Assembly: GCF_009909235.1 (NCBI RefSeq)
Contig: NZ_JAAAPO010000001.1
Location: 496,001 to 560,000 of the forward strand
DNA from: Novosphingobium ovatum
GTDB taxonomy: Bacteria > Pseudomonadota > Alphaproteobacteria > Sphingomonadales > Sphingomonadaceae
DNA: 64,000 nucleotides
Direction of reading: 5' to 3'
The notes below the pieces were generated by a model. It had not been told where the DNA came from. It saw nothing but the letters and a program-made list of their open reading frames with translations, and did no database searches. Below, piece after piece: positions 9,374 to 17,858 of this stretch; position 1 is the first letter of the stretch; every line of letters begins with the position of its first letter. The position numbers and the translations under genes are program-made.

Positions 9374-10117
9374 ATGTCGGTCATAGCAGTCTATAGTACC
9401 AAGGGAGGCGTGGGGAAGACGACCTTGTCGGTCGACCTGGCCTGGCGCTCGGCGGTATTGGGCGGGCACAAGACATTGCTGTGGGATCTGGATGTTCAGG
9501 GTGGCGCGGGCTACTTGCTGGGCGAGGATGAACAGCCGCGACTGCGCGCTGCCGGTGTTTTTCATCGCGAGGGACGGCCCGATCAACTGATTTGCGAAAC
9601 CGCCTATCCCAATCTGTCGCTGTTGTCGGCCGATGACAGTTTGCGTTCGTTGCAACTGCATCTGGCGCGCATCGGGCAAAAGCGGCGGCTGGCCAATCTG
9701 ACCAACATGCTGCGCGGGCGCTATTCGCGGATCATTCTGGACTGCCCGCCGCTATTGGGTGAGGTGTCGGACCAGATCATCGCGGCGGCCGATGTGCTGA
9801 TCGTGCCTTTGCCGGTGTCGCCTTTGTCGTTCCGCGCGCTGGACACGCTGCGGCGTGAGTTGAAGCGCGAGCATGGCCGCCATCCGCCGTTGTTGCCGGT
9901 GCTCTCGATGTATGATGGCCGACGCAAGGCGCATCGCGATTTGCGTGAGGGGGAGATGGCGCCCTATCCCGCGATCCCGTGGTCCAGCGCGATTGAGCAA
10001 ACCGCGTTCCGCCGTGCGCCGATTGGCACATTTGCCCCCCATGCCGAACCGGCGCAGGCGTTGGACCGGCTGTGGCGCGTGATCGAGGCCAAGGTGCAGG
10101 GCGCAAGGGCGGCGTGA
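9374..10117 (+). CDS. Orphan ParA-family ATPase
   Basis: A 247-residue P-loop ATPase of the ParA/MinD class, which partition DNA or position protein complexes. It has the deviant Walker A (STKGGVGKTTLSV, with signature Lys), Walker A' (LLWDLDVQGG) and Walker B (IILDCPPLLG). No ParB or plasmid replication gene is nearby, so it is probably not a segregation cassette; it could be a chromosomal orphan ParA. The start is uncertain: the ATG at 9374 gives the usual family N-terminus, but a stronger ribosome site (AGAAGGGGG) precedes an in-frame ATG at 9179, which would add 65 residues unlike the family. Confidence 0.85.
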   Translation: MSVIAVYSTKGGVGKTTLSVDLAWRSAVLGGHKTLLWDLDVQGGAGYLLGEDEQPRLRAAGVFHREGRPDQLICETAYPNLSLLSADDSLRSLQLHLARIGQKRRLANLTNMLRGRYSRIILDCPPLLGEVSDQIIAAADVLIVPLPVSPLSFRALDTLRRELKREHGRHPPLLPVLSMYDGRRKAHRDLREGEMAPYPAIPWSSAIEQTAFRRAPIGTFAPHAEPAQALDRLWRVIEAKVQGARAA

Positions 10118-10171
10118 TGCGTATGGGGATGGCACCCGTTGACGTCATCCGGCCCGCTGTAGGGGCAAGCA

Positions 10172-10202
10172 AAAGGGGCGGGCCAGATGGCGCCGCCCCT
10201 TT
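10172..10202. terminator. Bidirectional terminator between parA and peroxiredoxin
   Basis: A 10-bp perfect stem (arms 10172-10181 and 10193-10202, AAAGGGGCGG and its complement) lies between two convergent genes. Short T/A stretches on both sides fit an intrinsic terminator for either strand. Confidence 0.75.
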
Positions 10203-10230
10203 GTTTTGGGCCAGTGATGGCCCGGCCGGA

Positions 10231-10710
10231 TTACAGGTTTTCCAGCACGTGCTCGGCGGCGGACACCTTGAACTCGCCCGCGGCCTCGACGAACACCTGC
10301 TCGACCACGCCATCGTTGATCACCAGCGCGAAACGCTGGCCACGCTTGCCCAGGCCAAAGCCGGTGCCGTCCATGGTCAGGCCCAGCGCTTCGGCAAAGT
10401 CGCCATTGCCATCGGCCAGCATCGTCACGTCATCGCTGCCCGAAGCCTTGCCCCAGACGCCCATGACGAAGGGATCGTTGACGGCGGTGCAGACGATTTC
10501 GTCCACGCCCTTGGCCTTCAGCGCGGCGGCGTTGTCGACATAACCCGGCAGGTGCTTGGCCGAGCAGGTGGGGGTGAAGGCGCCCGGCACCGAGAACAGC
10601 GCGACCTTCTTGCCCTTGAAATATTCGGCGGTCTGCACGGGGGTGCGTTCGCTGTCGGTGGACTTCACCAGCTTGACGTCGGGGATGGGCTGGCCAACGG
10701 CGATGGTCAT
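10231..10710 (-). CDS. Prx5-type peroxiredoxin
   Basis: Thiol peroxidase that reduces hydrogen and alkyl peroxides. It has 159 residues, normal for the PrxV/AhpC-TSA redoxin class. The peroxidatic cysteine lies in VPGAFTPTCSAKHLPGY (about residues 41-57) with the conserved Pro, Thr and Cys. No obvious second resolving Cys near the C-terminus except one in VCTAVNDPF (about 73), where some Prx5 members keep theirs. The reductant could be glutathione/glutaredoxin or thioredoxin; the sequence does not decide. Monocistronic, with its own ribosome site (AAGGAGAAAG just upstream of 10710). Confidence 0.93.
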   Translation of the reverse strand: MTIAVGQPIPDVKLVKSTDSERTPVQTAEYFKGKKVALFSVPGAFTPTCSAKHLPGYVDNAAALKAKGVDEIVCTAVNDPFVMGVWGKASGSDDVTMLADGNGDFAEALGLTMDGTGFGLGKRGQRFALVINDGVVEQVFVEAAGEFKVSAAEHVLENL

Positions 10711-10950
10711 GACTTTCTCCTTGGGGTTGGCGGCATTGTGGCGCCGCCGCGTGGGGAGGGGCTTGGTGCCCCCGTGTTATGCCTGCTTACATATAGGCGC
10801 GCCTGTGGCAGCGGCAAGACACCCGCTCCAAGGGCTAAAGAAAGAAATTGCGGCAAATGCGGGATTAACCGGATCGTTGCACACACCAGCAACCGCGTCC
10901 TGCGATGGTGGCTGCACGGACGGCGAAAAGCCATTTCCGGGGAGGCCAAG

Positions 10951-11463
10951 ATGGGTCAAGGGATCGCAAAAGCGCGCCGCTATCGGTCAGGCGCGGGCCG
11001 GATTGCGGCGTGTGTGGCAAGTGTGCTGACGCTGGTGGCGGCGCCTGTGGCGGCGCAGCCGGCCGGATGGGCTGGAGCGCGGGGCGTGGCACAGGCCTCC
11101 GCCTTGCGCGAACTGGACATCATGTTGATGGTCACCAGCCTGCGCTGTCGCCACACGGGCGATGACTTTCAGGCCGATTTCCAGCGGTTCGAGGCCGCCC
11201 ATATGGCCGAACTGAACGCGGCGGCACAGGCCTTGCGGCTGGCCGCTGGCCACACTGGTGGCCCGGCCGAGGCTGATCGCGCCGCTGATCGGATGAGCGT
11301 GGTGATGGCCAACCGTTACGGCGGTGGCCATCCGTGGATGAGTTGTGCCGAGTTAGGCGCCATGACCAGGGATCTGGCGCAGATGCATGGCGCCGCCAAT
11401 CTATTGGCGGTTGCCGATTACGCGCTGTCAGAGCAGGCCCCGCGCCTGGCGATAGCGCCGTAA
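10951..11463 (+). CDS. Small exported protein of unknown function upstream of ahcY
   Basis: A 170-residue protein with a signal peptide (cleavage near VAAQP) and a helical, alanine-rich mature part. The most distinctive stretches are ALRELDIMLMVTSLRCRHTGDDF and WMSCAELG, each with one Cys that might pair in the periplasm. The ATG at 10951 has a GGGGAGG ribosome site; the frame is open further upstream but passes antisense through the peroxiredoxin gene. I do not recognise a functional family. Its position before ahcY does not imply a shared role, since 246 nt and a hairpin separate them. Confidence 0.7.
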   Translation: MGQGIAKARRYRSGAGRIAACVASVLTLVAAPVAAQPAGWAGARGVAQASALRELDIMLMVTSLRCRHTGDDFQADFQRFEAAHMAELNAAAQALRLAAGHTGGPAEADRAADRMSVVMANRYGGGHPWMSCAELGAMTRDLAQMHGAANLLAVADYALSEQAPRLAIAP

Positions 11464-11519
11464 GCCCAGCGGTGGCCGCGCCCTATGGAGAGGGCCGGCA
11501 ATGACGTGTGAGCAGGAAG

Positions 11520-11553
11520 GCGGGGTGGCGCATCGCAGGGTGCGCCACCCCGC
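11520..11553. terminator. Strong 13-bp hairpin between exported protein and ahcY
   Basis: A perfect 13-bp stem (arms 11520-11532 and 11541-11553) with an 8-nt loop. No T-run follows. It may end the upstream transcript or be a structured element. It sits upstream of the putative ahcY operator, so it is probably not part of the ahcY leader. Confidence 0.5.
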
Positions 11554-11595
11554 GGACCGTTGGCCGCCCGATCCGCGGCAAAGGCTCCAAATGGG

Positions 11596-11615
11596 ATATA
11601 AAGCGATCTTTATAT
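11596..11615. promoter_or_regulatory. Perfect palindrome, candidate SahR-type operator of ahcY
   Basis: ATATAAAG-CGAT-CTTTATAT: two perfect 8-nt half-sites around a 4-nt centre, 95 nt upstream of the ahcY start codon, in an A+T island within G+C-rich sequence. ArsR-family SahR/SamR regulators of the methionine cycle in Proteobacteria are known to bind A+T-rich palindromes of this general form upstream of ahcY, metK or metH. The assignment to SahR is an inference; the palindrome itself is plain in the sequence. Confidence 0.55.
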
Positions 11616-11709
11616 TTCATTGCGTGTTGCGGTGCGAGCGGCTAAGGCAGCGCACGTTCGACGTGCGCCGCTTTCCGCCGCGCGTCGTGGTGCTCAGGAG
11701 ATTGTTGAA

Positions 11710-13125
11710 GTGTCGACCACGCTCGAAGCCACGAAGGATTATGTGATCGCCGACATCGGTCTGGCCGATTTTGGCCGCGCCGAAATCGCCATCGCCGAAA
11801 CCGAAATGCCGGGCCTGATGGCTTTGCGTGAGGAATTCGGCCCGTCGCAGCCGCTCAAGGGCGCGCGTATCACCGGTTCGTTGCACATGACGATCCAGAC
11901 CGCCGTGCTGATCGAGACGCTGGTCGCGCTGGGCGCTGATGTGCGCTGGGCGACCTGCAACATCTATTCGACGCAGGACCACGCCGCCGCCGCCATCGCC
12001 GCCGCCGGTATCCCGGTGTTCGCGGTCAAGGGTGAGAGCCTAGCCGAATATTGGGATTATGTTGGCAGCATCTTTGACTGGGATGATGGCACGGGCCGCA
12101 CCGCCAACATGATCCTGGACGATGGGGGCGATGCCACCATGTTCGCGCTGTGGGGCGCCCGGGTTGAGGCGGGTGAGCCTTTGTTCGAGCCCAGCAATGC
12201 CGAAGAGATCGAATTCGTCCGCGCTCTGAAGGAATTCATCAAGCGCAAGCCGGGCTATCTGTCGGCCAGCGTCGCCCATATCAAGGGCGTGTCGGAAGAG
12301 ACCACCACCGGCGTTCACCGCCTGTATCAGATCGCCAAGGACGGCAAGCTGCCTTTCCCGGCGATCAACGTGAACGACAGCGTGACCAAGTCGAAGTTCG
12401 ACAATCTGTATGGCTGCAAGGAATCGCTGGTCGACGCGATCCGCCGCGCCACTGACGTGATGCTGGCTGGCAAGGTGGCTTGCGTTGCCGGTTTTGGCGA
12501 CGTGGGCAAGGGTTCGGCCGCTTCGCTGCGCAATGGCGGCGCCCGCGTGCTGGTGACTGAAATCGATCCGATCTGCGCGTTGCAGGCCGCGATGGAAGGC
12601 TATGAGGTCGTGACGATGGAAGACGCGGTGACCCGCGCCGACATCTTTGTCACTGCCACCGGCAACGAGGATGTGATCACCGCCGAGCATATGAAGGCGA
12701 TGAAGCCGATGTCGATCGTGTGCAACATCGGCCATTTTGACAGTGAAATTCAGGTCGCCGCCCTGTCCAACTACAAGTGGACCGAGGTCAAGCCCGGCAC
12801 CGATCTGGTCGAATTCCCCGATGGCAAGCAGATCATCATGCTGGCCAAGGGCCGTCTGGTGAATCTGGGCTGCGCAACCGGCCACCCCTCGTTCGTGATG
12901 AGCTCGTCCTTCACCAACCAGACGCTGGCCCAGATCGAGCTGTTCACCAAGAACGCCCAGTATGAAAACCGCGTCTATGTGCTGCCCAAGCATCTGGACG
13001 AGAAGGTGGCCGCGCTGCACCTGGACAAGCTGGGCGTCAAGCTGACCAAGCTGACCGACAAGCAGGCCGCCTATATCGGCGTGACGCAGGCAGGGCCGTT
13101 CAAGCCGGAACACTATCGCTACTGA
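11710..13125 (+). CDS. ahcY: S-adenosylhomocysteine hydrolase
   Basis: Splits S-adenosylhomocysteine into adenosine and homocysteine, relieving product inhibition of methyltransferases; cytosolic and NAD-bound. It has 471 residues, usual for the bacterial form with an internal insertion. Visible are [17 protein letters not shown], the substrate region [11 protein letters not shown], the SVTKSKFDN stretch (catalytic Lys), the NAD-binding [14 protein letters not shown] and the C-terminal KPEHYRY. The start is a GTG at 11710, with AGGAG at 11696-11700 nine bases before it; the upstream open frame is Arg/Ala-rich leader. Likely controlled at the palindrome at 11596. Confidence 0.97.
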   Translation: MSTTLEATKDYVIADIGLADFGRAEIAIAETEMPGLMALREEFGPSQPLKGARITGSLHMTIQTAVLIETLVALGADVRWATCNIYSTQDHAAAAIAAAGIPVFAVKGESLAEYWDYVGSIFDWDDGTGRTANMILDDGGDATMFALWGARVEAGEPLFEPSNAEEIEFVRALKEFIKRKPGYLSASVAHIKGVSEETTTGVHRLYQIAKDGKLPFPAINVNDSVTKSKFDNLYGCKESLVDAIRRATDVMLAGKVACVAGFGDVGKGSAASLRNGGARVLVTEIDPICALQAAMEGYEVVTMEDAVTRADIFVTATGNEDVITAEHMKAMKPMSIVCNIGHFDSEIQVAALSNYKWTEVKPGTDLVEFPDGKQIIMLAKGRLVNLGCATGHPSFVMSSSFTNQTLAQIELFTKNAQYENRVYVLPKHLDEKVAALHLDKLGVKLTKLTDKQAAYIGVTQAGPFKPEHYRY

Positions 13126-13148
13126 TCCGGCGTTCAGTGTGACAAATG

Positions 13149-13181
13149 GGGGCGCTTCGCGGCTGCGGGGCGCCCCTTTTT
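13149..13181 (+). terminator. Rho-independent terminator of ahcY
   Basis: Stem GGGGCGC/GCGCCCC (13149-13155 and 13170-13176) with a 14-nt loop, followed by five T residues (13177-13181), 24 nt after the ahcY stop codon. Classical rightward intrinsic terminator. Confidence 0.85.
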
Positions 13182-13255
13182 GCTGTGGGCGGCGCGCGCC
13201 CCCAAGGGGCTTTCCCCATTGCCAAGCGCGCGCCCACGGCCTAGCCAATGGGGTA

Positions 13256-15637
13256 ATGACGTTATCGACCATTGCCATGGTGTTGCTGGGGCTGTTGCTG
13301 GCCGCGTGGATGGTGGCCGCTGGGGCCGCGATCGTGGTGGCGCACGCCCGCCAGAAACGCGCAGAGGCCGCGCTGCGCAACGCTCGCCGCCTGTCCCGCA
13401 TGGCCGAGGAAAGCCCGGCGCAATTGCTGATGGTGCGCACCGATGGCCGGATCGAAGGCTCGCCCCGATTGGCGCAATGGCTGGGGTTTGAAACGCTGCC
13501 GCAGTTTTTGACCGAGCTGGCGGCCGATCCGGCGCGGGGTGGGGTGGCCAAGGGCGGGCGTGGCCTGCCGCCCGAACAGGTCGAGGCATTGGCCGAAGCG
13601 GTGCTGACGACGCAGCGCACCAGCCGCCCGTTCCGCTTGTCATTGAACCCCAATGGCTCGCGCCGGACGCTGGCGTTGCGGGGGTGTCTGGCCGATCCGC
13701 TGATCGGGCCGCGCGGGGCAGCGCAGGTCTGGGTGTTTGACGCCAGCGACGCTGAAACGCAACTGGCCCGCATGCGTGCCGAAACCGATCGCGCGCGGTC
13801 CGATTTTACCGCGCTGGTCGGTTTGATCGAGGCCGCGCCCATTCCGATGTGGTTCCGCGAGGCCGATGGGCGGCTGCGGCTGGTCAATACCGCCTATGTC
13901 CGCGCGGTGGGGGGCGAGAACGCCCGCGCCGTCGTGGAGGACGGGGTGGAGTTGATCGAGGTGGTCGACGGGCTGACCCCGGCGCAGGTGGCGCAACAGG
14001 CTGCTGGCGCGGGACGACCGATCGAGCGGATCATTTCGACCACGATCGACGGGCAGCGCCGCGCCTTGCGCGTGCTGGACCTGCCGTTGGGTGATGAGGG
14101 TGTGGCCGGTTACGCCATCGACATCGAGGAGATGGAGGAACTGGGCCGCTCGTTCCGGGCCTTCCGCGAGGCGCAGCGGTCAATGCTGGACCTGTTGTCG
14201 TCGGGTGTCGCGCAGTTTGACGCAAGCCGCCGCCTGATTTTCGCCAATCAGCCGTTCCAGCGACTGTTGGCGATGAAGCCTGCCGATGTGATCAACCCGC
14301 CGCAGTTCGAGCGCTTGATCGACACCGCGCGCGAGGGCGGCCGCGTGCCCGAAATGCGCGATTACCCCGCGTGGCGGCGTGAGCGCGCGGGCTGGTTTGC
14401 CGCCAGCAGCGTGCAGGAAGAGGCGTGGCCGCTGTCCGATGGCACGCATCTGCGGGTTGTGGCTCAGCCCATGCCCGATGGCGGGCTGTTGCTGGTGGTC
14501 GAGGACCGCACCGAAACCTTGCGCATTTCGGCGATGCGCGACACGCTGCTGCGCACCCGTACCGCCACCTTTGACAGCCTGTTCGAGGCGATCGCGGTGT
14601 TTGCCCCCGATGGCCGCGTGCAATTGTGGAACCGCCGCTTTGCCGCGGCATGGGGGCTGGACGCCGATTTCATCGACACACATCCCAAGGTGGCCGATCT
14701 GTTGCAGCGCATCGCCGCCCGTCTGGCTCGGCCAGCACAGGCCAAGGCGGTGGGCGACGTTGTGCGCGCCGCCACGCTGGAGCGGCGCGAGACCGGCGGG
14801 CGGGTGGCGCTGGCCGATGGGCGGACGCTGGAATTTGCGGGGGTGCCGCTGCCTGATGGCAATGGTTTGCTGACGGTGCTGGACATCACCGATTCGCAAA
14901 AGGCAGAGGATGCTTTGCGCGAACGCAACGCCGCGCTGGTGGAGGCGGACCAGTTGAAGACCCGCTTCCTGGCCAATATGAGCTATGAATTCCGCACGCC
15001 GCTGACCAGCATCGGCGGTTTTGCCGAACTGTTGCAGGCGGGCCTTGGCGGTGATCTGACCGAGCCGGGGCGCGAATATGTCGATGCCATCCTGACCTCG
15101 GTCGCGCGGCTGTCGGACCAGATCGAGAATGTGCTGGATCTCTCGCAGTCCGAGGCGGGGATGTTGCCGCTGTCCCATGAGGCGATCGAGGTCTTCCCCT
15201 TTGTCACCAAACTGGTCGAGGAGCGGCGGGCGCGCATTCTGGACGCGGGGATCCAGTTCGATCTGCGCGGCGATCCCGGCGCCGGGCGGATCGAGGGTGA
15301 CCCGCGCCGGTTGGGGCGCGCCGTTGGTCATCTGATCGACAATGCCATCGCCGCTGTGCCGCGTGGCGGGCGGGTGCTGGTGGAACTGTCACGGCACCGC
15401 TTGCGCGGGGCTAACCGCGTCCGAATTGTTGTCAGTGACAACGGTCCGGGCATGGATGCGGCCACTTTGGCGCGGGCGCTGGGCGGGCTGAAACTGGGCG
15501 CGGATGGGTTGACGGCCGAACGGCGGCAGGGGCTGGGCTTGCCTTTGGCGCGCCAGTTGATCGAGGCGCATGGTGGCCAGTTGGACGTCGAATCCTTGCC
15601 CGGCCATGGCACGACAGCGATTGTGGAACTGCCCTGA
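13256..15637 (+). CDS. divL: DivL-type tyrosine pseudo-histidine kinase
   Basis: A 793-residue PAS-containing sensor kinase homologue with one N-terminal membrane helix (about 1-28), several PAS-like domains (to about 555), a DHp helix and a C-terminal HATPase with N-box HLIDNAIAAV, SDNGPGMD and GLGLPLAR. The phosphoacceptor His is replaced by Tyr: the H-box reads NMSYEFRTPL (Tyr about residue 577, codon TAT at 14984-14986). This is the hallmark of Caulobacter DivL, which reads DivK and steers CckA in the CtrA cell-cycle pathway. The downstream order tsaE-amgK-murU-addB-addA fits my recollection of gene order in other Alphaproteobacteria. The ATG at 13256 is the first start giving a clean membrane anchor; tsaE begins 1 nt after its stop. 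Confidence 0.88.
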   Translation: MTLSTIAMVLLGLLLAAWMVAAGAAIVVAHARQKRAEAALRNARRLSRMAEESPAQLLMVRTDGRIEGSPRLAQWLGFETLPQFLTELAADPARGGVAKGGRGLPPEQVEALAEAVLTTQRTSRPFRLSLNPNGSRRTLALRGCLADPLIGPRGAAQVWVFDASDAETQLARMRAETDRARSDFTALVGLIEAAPIPMWFREADGRLRLVNTAYVRAVGGENARAVVEDGVELIEVVDGLTPAQVAQQAAGAGRPIERIISTTIDGQRRALRVLDLPLGDEGVAGYAIDIEEMEELGRSFRAFREAQRSMLDLLSSGVAQFDASRRLIFANQPFQRLLAMKPADVINPPQFERLIDTAREGGRVPEMRDYPAWRRERAGWFAASSVQEEAWPLSDGTHLRVVAQPMPDGGLLLVVEDRTETLRISAMRDTLLRTRTATFDSLFEAIAVFAPDGRVQLWNRRFAAAWGLDADFIDTHPKVADLLQRIAARLARPAQAKAVGDVVRAATLERRETGGRVALADGRTLEFAGVPLPDGNGLLTVLDITDSQKAEDALRERNAALVEADQLKTRFLANMSYEFRTPLTSIGGFAELLQAGLGGDLTEPGREYVDAILTSVARLSDQIENVLDLSQSEAGMLPLSHEAIEVFPFVTKLVEERRARILDAGIQFDLRGDPGAGRIEGDPRRLGRAVGHLIDNAIAAVPRGGRVLVELSRHRLRGANRVRIVVSDNGPGMDAATLARALGGLKLGADGLTAERRQGLGLPLARQLIEAHGGQLDVESLPGHGTTAIVELP

Positions 15638-15638
15638 T

Positions 15639-16115
15639 ATGGTTGAATATACGGTGGAATTGCCGGACCTGACGGCAACGCAGGCGCTGGGCGCGCGGAT
15701 CGCGGGCCTGTTGCGGGCGGGCGATGTGGTGGCGCTGACGGGCGGGCTGGGCGCGGGCAAGACCACGCTGTCGCGCGCCATCATCCATGCCGCCGGCCAT
15801 CAGGGTGAGGTGCCCTCGCCCACCTTCACCATCATCGAAACCTATGACCACCTGCCGGTGCCATTGGTCCATGCTGATTTTTACCGATTGAAATCGCCCG
15901 AAGAATCGCAGGAAATCGGGCTGGATGACTATCGCTATGGTGCGGCGTTAATTGCCGAATGGCCCGATCACGCGGGCGGCTTTGGCCATGAAGCGGGGTG
16001 CCTGTCGATCACGATCCAGACCCCCACACCGGAATCGGGGGATGCGGCGCGAAGGGCGATTGTGCAGCCGGGGGCGGATTGGCTATCCCGGTGGAATGAC
16101 AGCGAATCTGCCTGA
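15639..16115 (+). CDS. tsaE: tRNA threonylcarbamoyladenosine synthesis ATPase TsaE
   Basis: ATPase partner of TsaB/TsaD in making t6A37 of ANN-decoding tRNAs. It has 158 residues, with Walker A GGLGAGKTTLSRAI (about 38-51), the conserved VPSPTFTIIETY and HADFYRL, and IAEWPDHA. The ATG at 15639 sits 1 nt after the divL stop. Its 3' end overlaps the start of the kinase gene by 20 nt, so expression is probably coupled through the cluster. Confidence 0.95.
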   Translation: MVEYTVELPDLTATQALGARIAGLLRAGDVVALTGGLGAGKTTLSRAIIHAAGHQGEVPSPTFTIIETYDHLPVPLVHADFYRLKSPEESQEIGLDDYRYGAALIAEWPDHAGGFGHEAGCLSITIQTPTPESGDAARRAIVQPGADWLSRWNDSESA

Positions 16116-17115
16116 GGGCCTGCACGCATTCATTACCGAAGCCAATTGGGGCGCGGCCGCGGTTGAGCCGCTGCCCGGCGATGCCTCGTTCCGGCGCTAT
16201 TTCCGCCTGCGCGATGGGGCGAAGACGGCGATGCTGATGCACGCCCCGCCCCCGCACGAGGATCCCGCGCCTTTTCTGGCCGTAGCCAAGTGGTTGAGTG
16301 CAAACGGTTTGCGCGCCCCTGCCATCCTGCATGAACGTGGCGCCGATGGCTGGGTGCTGCTGGAGGATTTCGGCAACGACCGGGTGCGCGACCATCTGGA
16401 CATCCACCCCGCCGATGAAACCCCGGTCTATGCCGCCGCGGTTGATGCTTTGGTGGAACTGGCGGGCCTGCCGGGCGGGCCTTGGGCGCCCTATGACATG
16501 GCGGTGTACCTGCGTGAGGTCCGGTTGCTGACCGAGTGGTATGTGCCCGCCATGGGGTTGAGCGTTGATGCGGCGGCGTATGACGCGGCCTGGGCGCAGG
16601 TGATGGCGCCGGTGCTGGCGCGGCAGGCGGCGTATAATGCCACTGGCGGGGTCACGGTGCTGCGCGATTATCACGCGGAAAACATCATGTTGCTGGCTGG
16701 GGCTGAGGGTGCGCCTGATGTCGCCGCGCAAGGGTTGCTGGACTTTCAGGACGCGCTGGTGGGGCACCCGGCCTATGATCTGGTCAGCCTGTTGCAGGAC
16801 GCGCGCCGCGATGTCTCACCCGCGCTGGAGGCGGCGATGTTGGCGCATTACCTGACCGCGACTGGCGCTGACAGGGCTGAATTCATGGCCGATTATGCGG
16901 TGCTGGGCGCACAGCGCAACGCCAAGATCGTCGGCATCTTTGTCCGCCTGTGCCGCCGCGATGGCAAGCCGCGCTATCTGGACCTGATCCCGCGCGTCTG
17001 GGCGCTGATGGAGCGTGATCTGGCCCATCCCGCGCTGGCTCCGGTGGCGGCGTGGTTTGACGCCAACATCCCGGCCGATATCCGTGGCGCGCATGGCGGA
17101 CGGGTACCGGCATGA
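16096..17115 (+). CDS. amgK: N-acetylmuramate/N-acetylglucosamine anomeric kinase (AmgK)
   Basis: A 339-residue aminoglycoside-phosphotransferase-fold kinase. Landmarks are [11 protein letters not shown] (nucleotide loop), the catalytic [11 protein letters not shown] and the metal-binding [16 protein letters not shown]. The fold alone only says small-molecule kinase; the call rests on the next gene, which looks like MurU. AmgK and MurU together turn recovered MurNAc into UDP-MurNAc, a recycling route that bypasses fosfomycin-sensitive MurA and is known from Pseudomonas and Caulobacter. It starts inside tsaE (20-nt overlap) and ends with an ATGA overlap with murU. Confidence 0.9.
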   Translation: MTANLPEGLHAFITEANWGAAAVEPLPGDASFRRYFRLRDGAKTAMLMHAPPPHEDPAPFLAVAKWLSANGLRAPAILHERGADGWVLLEDFGNDRVRDHLDIHPADETPVYAAAVDALVELAGLPGGPWAPYDMAVYLREVRLLTEWYVPAMGLSVDAAAYDAAWAQVMAPVLARQAAYNATGGVTVLRDYHAENIMLLAGAEGAPDVAAQGLLDFQDALVGHPAYDLVSLLQDARRDVSPALEAAMLAHYLTATGADRAEFMADYAVLGAQRNAKIVGIFVRLCRRDGKPRYLDLIPRVWALMERDLAHPALAPVAAWFDANIPADIRGAHGGRVPA

Positions 17116-17858
17116 CGTCGGCCAGCGATACGGCCCCCGCTGGCTTGGCCAGCGATACGGCCATGCTGATGGCGGCGGGGCTGGGCAAGCGGATGCGGCC
17201 GCTGACCACCACCCGGCCCAAGCCGTTGGTGCAGGTGGCGGGCAAGCCGTTGATCGATCACGCTTTGGACCGTCTGGCACATGCTGGTGTGGCGCGCGCG
17301 GTGGTCAATGTGCATTATCTGGCCGATCAGTTGCAGGCGCATCTGCGCGGTCGCACCGCGCCTGCCATCACCCTCTCGGACGAGCGGGATCTGTTGCTGG
17401 AAACGGGCGGCGGCATGGTCAAGGCGGCCAAGGCGGGGGCATTGCCCGATCCGTTTTTTTGCCTCAATTCCGATAACATCTGGCTGGATGGCCCGCGCAA
17501 TGTCTTTGCCGAATTGTCGGCGGCGTGGGATCCGGCGCGGATGGATGGGCTGTTGCTGATGGTGCGGCACACGGGCGCGCATAATTACCACGGGCAGGGT
17601 GATTTCTGCCTTGATCCGCTGGGCCGGGTGACGCGGCGGCGCGAGCGCCGGGTGGCGCCCTATATCTATACCGGCATCCAGTTGGTGTCGCATCGGTTGC
17701 TGCGCGACGCGCCCGAAGGGGCCTTTTCCACCAACCTGTTCTGGACCCGCGCCATTGCCGAACAGCGCCTGTATGGCATCGTCCATACCGGCGAATGGTT
17801 CGAGGTGGGCGCGCCCGAACATATCGCCCCCACCGAAATGCGGTTGGGCCAAGGGTGA
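17112..17858 (+). CDS. murU: N-acetylmuramate-1-phosphate uridylyltransferase (MurU)
   Basis: Nucleotidyltransferase making UDP-MurNAc from MurNAc-1-phosphate and UTP in cell-wall recycling. It has 248 residues; signature [20 protein letters not shown] near residue 18, then [16 protein letters not shown], a metal-site NSDNIW and a late PYIYTGIQ. The short length (no trimer-forming beta-helix as in GlmU) fits MurU. The first 17 residues ([15 protein letters not shown]) are a low-complexity extension, so an internal ATG at 17163 is a possible start; the ATGA overlap with amgK supports the first. The stop overlaps the addB start. Confidence 0.9.
   Translation: MTSASDTAPAGLASDTAMLMAAGLGKRMRPLTTTRPKPLVQVAGKPLIDHALDRLAHAGVARAVVNVHYLADQLQAHLRGRTAPAITLSDERDLLLETGGGMVKAAKAGALPDPFFCLNSDNIWLDGPRNVFAELSAAWDPARMDGLLLMVRHTGAHNYHGQGDFCLDPLGRVTRRRERRVAPYIYTGIQLVSHRLLRDAPEGAFSTNLFWTRAIAEQRLYGIVHTGEWFEVGAPEHIAPTEMRLGQG

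Noticed and set aside
11616..11709. A SAM/SAH riboswitch in the ahcY leader
   Set aside because: A small hairpin (11650-11668) exists, but I could not match the conserved core of SAH, SAM-II or SAM/SAH riboswitches.
12040..13887. A 615-codon minus-strand open frame opposite ahcY and the start of divL
   Set aside because: Antisense shadow; it crosses the ahcY terminator and two clear genes.
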